64,000 nt of DNA from Bryoerythrophyllum caledonicum (Eukaryota; Streptophyta; Bryopsida; Pottiales; Pottiaceae). The translations under genes were made by a program, and so were the position numbers. This document shows, one piece after another, positions 57,580 through 64,000 of the stretch (positions are counted from its first letter, which is position 1; each line of letters begins with the position of its first letter). Below the pieces are notes generated by a model, which ran no database searches, was not told the origin of the DNA, and saw only the letters and a list, made by a program, of their open reading frames with translations. The stretch lies in assembly GCA_963971425.1 (NCBI GenBank), contig OZ020522.1:3942168-4006167 (forward strand), given 5' to 3'.

Positions 57580-60500
57580 CTACTCTTTGCATCGGTTTCC
57601 CAATGTTCGCGTGGGGAAATCCTCGCCGTTCAGGGTTTGAAGTTGAACGGAGTTGTTGGGGAAGACCTCCTTCACGAGATAGGGTCCCAACCACAAAGCA
57701 TCGAACTTCCCTGGAAAATCCAATCTCCTCGCGTCTTGAAGGAGGACTAGCATTCCCGGTCTCAATGACCGGACCTTGTTCCGTTTGTCGAAGGCAATCT
57801 TCCTCCTTCGTTGGATGGCTTCTTTGTTTTGGGCGCTCCACAGGCGCATCTCGTCGAGCTCCTCCAATCGTTCTAACCGATCGGCTAAGGACGTGGCCAT
57901 GGACCATCGTTCGGTCACGGCCACTCGCAGAGAGGGGATCTCGAACTCGTTGGGTAAAATGGCTTCAATGCCATACACCAATGAGAAGGGAGTAGCATGG
58001 GTGGTCACTTTGAACATGGTTCGGTAAGCCCATAATGCGGCGGGGAGTTTCGTGTCCCAATCCCTCTTGGAATCGGTGACCGTTTTCCTCAAGATGTTGA
58101 CGAGGGTTTGGTTGACCCGTTCGGTGTGCCCATTGGTTTGAGGGTGATAAGGGGTGGTCTTGTGATAGTCCTCTGGGGCAATGGAGATTTGATTGTAGCC
58201 TGAGTAGCCATCCATAAATGTATAAAGATCATGACCACCTACCTCCTCCAAGATGGTGTTGATAAATGGCAAGGGGAAGTGGTCTTTTTGGGTGTGATGG
58301 TTGAGTTTCCTATAGTCAATGCACACCCGTAGCTTCCCGTTTTTCTTTTTAACCAACACCATGGGGGATACCCAATCGGATATCTCTACGGGTTTAATGA
58401 ACCCCGCTTGGAGGAGCTTCTCCAATTTGGCCTTGACAATGAGCTGTAGGTTAGGATTCATACGCGGCTCCTTTTGTCTAATGGGAGTAGTGCCTGGAAG
58501 AAGGGGGATGTGATGTTGTGTTACCGCCGGGGGAATGCCCTTGAGGTCTTTGTACGACCACGCAAAAATGTCCCCATACTCGACCACTAGTGCTTTGTAT
58601 TTCACCATCTCCTCCTCGGTCAACCCAACGCCCACCTTAATACTACGGACCTCATCCTGCTCATGAGAAACCACCATCAACTTCCAATCATCATGATGAA
58701 CGTGTGGTTGTTGGGTAGGTCCCTTGTACCAATCATTTGGAACTTGGGGGTATGTTGCCCCCGAACCACTAGCTAGGATACCGGTGGATGTCCTGCGGAA
58801 GTGGAGAGATGGGTTGAGAGGGCCTTCGTCTCCCAAAACCTCCAATTCGTCCCCTTGCGTGCCCTCCACATCCATTCCAAACACCGCCGAGGGTTCTAGG
58901 TCATCGAGGAGGGGAACTAGGCTAAGTTCCAACCCGGTTTCCCTTCCAATGAGCTCACTCTCCATGAAATGCACGGACATGGCTTCATCCGCGCTCGAGG
59001 TAGGGTGCTCCCTCAACCAGTCTACAAATTCCCCGGTGGGAACCCACTCATAAAGGCCCGGTCCCATGCTTTTAAATGGCATTACGTGGGCCTTCGAGGG
59101 TTGGGCTCGATCCACCGCCTTGTGGGGCGCAAACCTCACCCGTTTGGGAGGCTCCTTTGATAGTACCTCTTGTGATTCATCCTCCGACGAGCCCATGCAA
59201 CCACGGCATATTCCTAGCCTACTTGGTTGGATATGGACTGTAGTAGGGTTTTCCGGTGGACCATAGGTGATGTTTGGTTTTGGCCCCCCCCATTCTACCG
59301 TGGCATTGGCAATCCGCAACCAAGGCCTACCTAGTAGCAAGGGGTATGCCTCCTTGTTGGAGTACATTCGGATGACTTGGAAGGTGAGGGAATACTCTAC
59401 CCCCCCCGTGGTCACTTTACAACCACTAATTTGGCCTAATGGGGCCTCCGAGCTTTGATTAGCCATATTGATGATGTACGGTGAAGGTTCTGTGATGTCA
59501 AGGCCTAGTTTCTCCATGGTTGAGAGGGGCATGATGTTCAAACCACTACCACCGTCTACTAGTACATTAGGTACGATCTTGTCCACAATCGAAACCTCGA
59601 TTTGTACCGCCTTGACCTCGATATTGGGGTGTACGGATTTAACCCGAGCCGCCAGCCTGACCCTTGCCCTAGGCCTTCGCTTCACCGGGGTACCCGACCT
59701 AAGGGACTTCCTCATGGGTGGTGACACCTCTAATAGTTGGGCTATGGTGATGTCCGCTTTGAGGCGACTCAAGTCCGCCCATAAATCGTAAGGCCCCTCT
59801 CCCCCTTGCTTCTCGACACGCGGGAACGTATTTACCTCGGGACTAGGGATTGGTGGACCTTCCCATGGCTCTTGGGGGGTGGACAAGGGTGTTCGAGACC
59901 TAGGTATCCCACGGGGGGACTCGTAGTTGGCTCGTTTAGTGCCTTCTACCGCCTCCTTGGTGGTATCGTTTAGGTCAGAGAAGTGAGGTGAATCCTCTTC
60001 TGAGGTCTCACCTTCCTCTGGTATAGGTGGAGGGGGGCTTGAGTACCTAGGCTCCCGTCGGCTAGACCGAGTCTGGACTGCCAATGCCGGTAACTCACAA
60101 GTTTTTGTTTCCTTGGTTGTACTCACCTCGTGGAAAACTACATTGAGCTTAGTGAGGGAGGGGCTGTGGGTGGACACGATCTCACTTGACATGGTGGCAT
60201 AGCGCACATCTTGTGGGCCTTGGTTTTGTTGGCCCCCGTGGTTCTGCCCTAGGTTTTGTTGGCCCCCGTGGTTCTGCCCTAGGTTTTGTTGGCCCCCGTG
60301 GTTCTGCCCTTGGTTAATAGGGATGTACCCGGCCTTGGTATTCACCCCCATTGGAGGAGTCTGATTTTGGCGATGATTATTGTAGTCGTAGTAGAGACTA
60401 GGAGGCCTAAGGGTATTATCGGAGGTGGGGTTACGCGCACCTCTCAAATGATCTTGGGCTTGTTGAGGATAGTTCCCTGGTGGAAAGGGCATGGAAATTA

Positions 60501-62019
60501 CCTTGTCCGGTCTACGACATACTTGGGTAGGGTGATTACCCCCACAGTTACCGCATACCACCCCACTTTCGACCCAACATTGCCCTGGTGCGTGTCTCTT
60601 GCCACACGGTTGATGGATTTCATACCGTGGTCTCGAAGGTCCCCCATAACCTTGGCTTGGAGATGCATAGCCTTGAGGCACGTAGCTAGTTACTGTCGGT
60701 GGTTGGTTCCTATGAGGAGGCACATACGGAGGTTGAGAAGCTTGGTGTTGGGGTGCTGCCACCGGAGTGGTACAAAAAGGGCTGGTGTGGCCTGGTTGAC
60801 CACATTGAGTGCACCATAAGCCCGAAGCATGTCTACCGGATTTTATGGGTGGAGGCGTGGGGTTAGGGACTTGGTTCTTAATCAATAAGGCCATTTGGTC
60901 TTGCATGGCCTTGATTTGTTGAGCTAATTGATCCTGGAAGCCCTGTTGGCCTTGAAGGATTTCGTTCTTCATTTCCTCCTTCCATGTGCCCCGCTCCTCA
61001 TGATAGGTGAGCTCAGGAAGGGCTACTGGTGGCCTAACGTTCAAGGGTGGGGCGTAGTAGTTCCACGTAGGAACTTGTGCGCCTGTGGATCCTTGGTTAC
61101 GTTCTAAGACTGGTCCCTTACCCTTGGCATGGATGGGTATGAAACTAGGAATATGGTGATCCTCCTTCCTCCACATGTGCTCTTGGTCTCGATCCACCTG
61201 CTCTATTAGCCTAGCTTGTGCCTTGGCCTCATCTAACGATGCGGGGCGGACCTTCAAAATCTCCCTAATGGTTCCCTCATTGTTGAACCCTTGGATAAAG
61301 AACTGGGTTAAGGTGTCATTGGTGAGGAGGTTTCCCACGAACCTTGTAACCACCAGGTCGAATCTCCTAATGTATGTCGTGATATCCTCCCCTGGACCTT
61401 GGCGTAGCGCGGCTAGGGCTGTGAGGGCATTACTTTGACCTACTTCGGGTCTAAAGTGCTCCAAAAAGGCCCTCATGAGGCTATCCCAGTCCTGGAAGGT
61501 GTTGGGGGGGTGGTTCCTATACCACTCGTAAGCGGCATCCTTTAAGGTACACGAGAACCACACTAGGAAATACCCGGTGTTGGTGATGAGACAAGTAGTG
61601 AGGAGCTCTAGAAACCATTCTACATGTGCGGAGGGGTCTTCATCCCTAGTTCCTCTAAACGTGGGCAAATTGGGTGGCATAGGCGCCGCCTGTAAGCCTT
61701 CGGGTACTACAATTGGTAAACCCCTTGGCTGAACCAAGGGGTTGATGGGAGGCCGAACCAGGGGTGGCCCTCCAGAGGCCATGGTAGGGGCTGAGGTGTT
61801 GCCTCGTGGACTAGTGGTGTTGGTGGTGTTCACTGGATCAAATGCAGGGATAAGGAAAGATGGGGGAAAAAGAAGGGGAGGAGCTGGGATAGCCTCTAGC
61901 TGAACCTCCAAGAATCCTTCCGCCGTGTCCTCAGTGAGTTCCCTAGACCTAGTCCTTTCACTCGCCGGTTCCCACGGTGGTGTGAGGGAAGGTTTTTGGG
62001 ACCTTGTGGCACGGGACAT
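57580..62019 (-). CDS. Gag-protease-RT/integrase fusion ORF with in-frame deletion
   Basis: 1479 codons without a stop. Residues about 100-290 are a retrotransposon Gag (AHVEWFLELLTTCLITNTGY, WDSLMRAFLEHFRPEVGQ). Zinc knuckles follow near 403-416 (CTQCGQPGHTSPFC) and near 486-498 (CGNCGGNHPTQVC). A 10-residue motif NLGQNHGGQQ repeats near 570-600. The protease is near 815-905 (VLVDGGSGLNIMPL, LLLGRPWLRIANA), with DGGS in place of the more usual DSGA. RT starts near 1150 (PLLPGTTPIRQKEPRMNPNL) and includes SDWVSPMVLVKKKNGKLRVC and MDGYSGYNQISIAPEDYHKT. Then directly TPYHPQTNGHTERVNQTLV (integrase core with the last catalytic Glu) and an integrase C-terminal part to ENGEDF-type end. The RT YxDD box, RNase H and the integrase zinc finger and two Asp are missing. 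No chromodomain is visible. The start Met at 62019 follows a stop-containing leader. Gag and protease could still be functional. Confidence 0.92.
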   Translation of the reverse strand: MSRATRSQKPSLTPPWEPASERTRSRELTEDTAEGFLEVQLEAIPAPPLLFPPSFLIPAFDPVNTTNTTSPRGNTSAPTMASGGPPLVRPPINPLVQPRGLPIVVPEGLQAAPMPPNLPTFRGTRDEDPSAHVEWFLELLTTCLITNTGYFLVWFSCTLKDAAYEWYRNHPPNTFQDWDSLMRAFLEHFRPEVGQSNALTALAALRQGPGEDITTYIRRFDLVVTRFVGNLLTNDTLTQFFIQGFNNEGTIREILKVRPASLDEAKAQARLIEQVDRDQEHMWRKEDHHIPSFIPIHAKGKGPVLERNQGSTGAQVPTWNYYAPPLNVRPPVALPELTYHEERGTWKEEMKNEILQGQQGFQDQLAQQIKAMQDQMALLIKNQVPNPTPPPIKSGRHASGLWCTQCGQPGHTSPFCTTPVAAPQHQASQPPYVPPHRNQPPTVTSYVPQGYASPSQGYGGPSRPRYEIHQPCGKRHAPGQCWVESGVVCGNCGGNHPTQVCRRPDKVISMPFPPGNYPQQAQDHLRGARNPTSDNTLRPPSLYYDYNNHRQNQTPPMGVNTKAGYIPINQGQNHGGQQNLGQNHGGQQNLGQNHGGQQNQGPQDVRYATMSSEIVSTHSPSLTKLNVVFHEVSTTKETKTCELPALAVQTRSSRREPRYSSPPPPIPEEGETSEEDSPHFSDLNDTTKEAVEGTKRANYESPRGIPRSRTPLSTPQEPWEGPPIPSPEVNTFPRVEKQGGEGPYDLWADLSRLKADITIAQLLEVSPPMRKSLRSGTPVKRRPRARVRLAARVKSVHPNIEVKAVQIEVSIVDKIVPNVLVDGGSGLNIMPLSTMEKLGLDITEPSPYIINMANQSSEAPLGQISGCKVTTGGVEYSLTFQVIRMYSNKEAYPLLLGRPWLRIANATVEWGGPKPNITYGPPENPTTVHIQPSRLGICRGCMGSSEDESQEVLSKEPPKRVRFAPHKAVDRAQPSKAHVMPFKSMGPGLYEWVPTGEFVDWLREHPTSSADEAMSVHFMESELIGRETGLELSLVPLLDDLEPSAVFGMDVEGTQGDELEVLGDEGPLNPSLHFRRTSTGILASGSGATYPQVPNDWYKGPTQQPHVHHDDWKLMVVSHEQDEVRSIKVGVGLTEEEMVKYKALVVEYGDIFAWSYKDLKGIPPAVTQHHIPLLPGTTPIRQKEPRMNPNLQLIVKAKLEKLLQAGFIKPVEISDWVSPMVLVKKKNGKLRVCIDYRKLNHHTQKDHFPLPFINTILEEVGGHDLYTFMDGYSGYNQISIAPEDYHKTTPYHPQTNGHTERVNQTLVNILRKTVTDSKRDWDTKLPAALWAYRTMFKVTTHATPFSLVYGIEAILPNEFEIPSLRVAVTERWSMATSLADRLERLEELDEMRLWSAQNKEAIQRRRKIAFDKRNKVRSLRPGMLVLLQDARRLDFPGKFDALWLGPYLVKEVFPNNSVQLQTLNGEDFPTRTLGNRCKE
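60222..60311. repeat. 30-bp in-frame repeat in gag, three units
   Basis: GGTTTTGTTGGCCCCCGTGG plus TTCTGCCCTA three times, nearly perfect, encoding NLGQNHGGQQ on the - strand. Confidence 0.95.
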
Positions 62020-63489
62020 CTACTCTAAAGTCTAAGAGAATCTTGTTGTGTGTTGATGATGGTCATGTTCCCCCGAAAGATTTTCCATCCAAGGTTTAAG
62101 GGTCGTGGGTGAAACTACACGAAGCACGGCCTAATTCGATCGGTGAGTGGATGTTTCCAACACTCCTACTCCCGATTCTATCACGAGGATGGACTGACCC
62201 AAGACCAAGACCCAATTTTTAGTGGTGGAGTTTTAGCTCGATGAAGTCGCCGAAGAATCCTATTAAGGACTACCCTCCAAGGGCAAACGACAAAAAGCTA
62301 ACCAAATTGAGGGATGTCTCCACGAGCATCACCCCGTTGGAAAGCTGTCCCCCAACTGGCGCCACACGGTACAGATCCTTACTGTGGGGCTGACCCAGAC
62401 CTCAATTTGATAAAAGGTGGGGTTCCTCGGTATCTTTGGTATCCCCCCTTCCACCTTTTACCACCTTGAACTAGGCATTACCCACTAGGAGGAAAACGAT
62501 TCAATCACGGGACGGCATGCAACAAGGTGTGTATACAATGTTATCACTGTAAAGAAGACATACCTCGATGCATCTCCAGCCACCCTGTCACCATTAGTTG
62601 AAGTCGACCGTGGACCTAATCGCACTCTATCGATGCTAAGGCCAACCAATAAGTCACATACAATGTTATAGAGGGGGATAACTTACCTTGAAGCAACTCC
62701 AGCCAATCCACTTGTTAGCACAAGATTTGTTGCATGCAATTTTGTGGTTGGCCAAACCTAGCGGTTCTAAGGCAAGTGTTCCACACGGCTCAAGTGGGAA
62801 ATCAGGATTTTCTAACCCTAGTGTGGTCACCACATCCAAGTTGGTTCTATTTACTACTCGTGGTCCTACAAAGAGGGTGTAGTGCACATACCGTACGCAG
62901 CGCTCCTTCCAAACAACACCCCTACGTCTTGGATGCAGCCACGACTCCAACTCCCCTCCAAGTGGCTCATTCACACATACATTGCCTTAACTTGCAACTT
63001 TTGATTCAACCATTCCAATTACACCAAGTTGTTCTTACCTTGGTGGTTAGTCAAGTGCGGGGGGAAGGAAGGGGCGCCCTTGTCCCATACCCGGGCACTT
63101 GCACCCTTCCCCTACGGCCTAGGAGCTCACTGGAATTCTTACGAACACCGTGGGAGGGCCTCAACCTTTCACTCCTAGGCCCCTTGCTCGACTCAAAGCC
63201 ACAAGACTAGAAGGGGATCCTTCCAACACAAGGTGTTTTGTGGTTGGAAGGTCGGGAAACCACACTCCCTTCTAGACCCCCACCTTAAAACACAACTTGA
63301 CACGTTCATTCATTCACAAGACTTTCAAACATGCACACAATTGGCACTCAATCAACCATTCATGAACAAGGTTGGGCACTTACCTTTAAGCCACCCGATG
63401 CCGCTCCTTACACCATGAGTCTCTTAGCGTTTGTACCCCTACATCCAACGGTAGAATAATTAACACAATCAAACAATGAGCACGCCTCC
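62020..63489 (-). other. Leader between primer-binding site and ORF
   Basis: About 1.47 kb with stops in all frames of the - strand and no domain. Probably untranslated leader and packaging region. The stretch near 62580-62720 has two related 30-bp blocks (ACATACCT/ACTTACCTTGA ... CTCCAGCCA). Confidence 0.5.
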
Positions 63490-63506
63490 TTCCGGCAGAC
63501 GCACCA
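63490..63506 (-). other. Primer-binding site
   Basis: Three bases inside the 5' LTR the - strand reads TGGTGCGTCTGCCGGAA, beginning with TGG, the complement of the universal CCA end of tRNA. The exact tRNA cannot be named from memory with certainty. Confidence 0.65.
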
Positions 63507-63509
63507 AAA

Positions 63510-64000
63510 TGTGAGCCAAATAAACCGCCCCCTAATGGGGTGGCTTATCTTGAACACAAGATCCTACATATGGGATGCAGCCCCTTGTGCAAACATACTT
63601 TAACCATTCATACAAGCATGATGACCCAAGGCGTGGTCACTTAAGAGGGTTCGTTAATAATTAGTGATGTGATGGCTGAATTGAGCCTTAGGTTGAATCC
63701 AACCTTTAGACAAGCGTAAATTCCGCCTCAAAGCTTTGGGTTCCAATGTTTTAAAGCTCCATTAGGTTCAATTTTGCCTTGTGAACTTGATTAGCACCTT
63801 AACCACCAATTCCAGGCCCAAGTGCGACCCTAACAGCAGCAACCAGCAGACAGGCTCCTCTTTTTATGTTAAAAGTTTAATTCTTCATTATCTTCGTGAT
63901 TATGACTCCGTTTTTTACGTTTGTTTTTTATATTCTTGTTAGTTTTTCTTGCTTAACACGATGGCAGCCTTCAATTGATCATTTGACTCGACCCTGGACC
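63510..64000 (-). repeat. 5' LTR, cut by window end
   Basis: Begins TGTGAGCCAAATAAACC. The 491 bases present match 55205-55695 with no difference noticed. Confidence 0.93.

Larger units (their letters stand above)
55205..64000 (-). mobile_element. Ty3/gypsy LTR retrotransposon, internally deleted, cut by window end
   Basis: 3' LTR 55205-57426, ORF 62019-57580, leader 63489-62020, primer-binding site about 63490-63506, 5' LTR from 63510 to beyond the window. The compared LTR parts (55205-55695 and 63510-64000) appear identical, which implies a recent insertion. The left flank before the LTR is TAGTG (55200-55204); its duplicate would lie beyond 64000. A polypurine tract next to 57426 is not obvious. 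Because polymerase and integrase are partly deleted, mobility would depend on a complete relative. Confidence 0.92.

Noticed and set aside
57516-57995. + strand open frames opposite the gypsy ORF
   Set aside because: Shadows of the long - strand ORF; no independent domain or codon signal.

Overview
The window is nuclear DNA of a green-lineage eukaryote. The best guess is a streptophyte: a charophyte alga such as Chara, or a bryophyte or other early-diverging land plant. The grounds are GT-AG introns in an AT-rich background, Ty3/gypsy retrotransposons, RNase H-bearing LINEs, a SWIM-type transposase family that I associate with mosses and charophytes, and a captured ABCC transporter exon. No rRNA, tRNA, CRISPR array, operon or organellar gene was seen. 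Almost everything is mobile DNA in different stages of decay, often nested.

Layout. 1-7.8 kb (- strand): a decayed retrotransposon whose protease runs into the start of a C5 cytosine methyltransferase. It is split at about 0.88/5.68 kb by a minisatellite-rich element with its own gag-like reading frame. 10.0-14.0 kb (+): LINE copy A, interrupted by a complete solo LTR (10670-12656) with a 5-bp target duplication. 14.0-14.8 kb (-): a GC-richer stretch that looks like the leader and first exon of a host gene beginning MGC. 16.2-18.4 kb (-): LINE copy C, 3' half only. 18.9-24.3 kb: left arm of a near-identical 5.34-kb inverted repeat, holding a remnant coiled-coil/Cys-His gene and two head-to-tail LINE ends. 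25.6-33.6 kb (-): a multi-exon, stop-riddled gene combining a ParB-like domain with a degenerate DNA-methyltransferase fold. An ABCC transporter exon lies in its largest intron on the opposite strand. 35.0-38.8 kb (+): a decayed SWIM-domain, MULE-like transposase. 39.3-about 49 kb (-): LINE copy B, with promoter-like tandem monomers, ORF1, and an ORF2 that starts with a canonical 2A peptide followed by endonuclease and reverse transcriptase. 49.7-55.0 kb: right arm of the inverted repeat. 55.2-64 kb (-): a young Ty3/gypsy element with a 2.2-kb LTR and an uninterrupted 1479-codon ORF in which the reverse transcriptase is fused in frame to the end of the integrase by an internal deletion.

Relations. 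The solo LTR at 10.7 kb and the gypsy element at 55 kb belong to one family. All LINE pieces (A, B, C, D1, D2 and the mirrored D copies) belong to one family and together show its structure: monomer-type 5' region, ORF1, 2A-APE-RT-RNase H-zinc ORF2, 3' hairpin and a (TTC)n tail. The most unusual items are the ParB/methyltransferase gene, the methyltransferase-bearing retrotransposon, the 2A peptide in a plant-lineage LINE, and the large inverted repeat.
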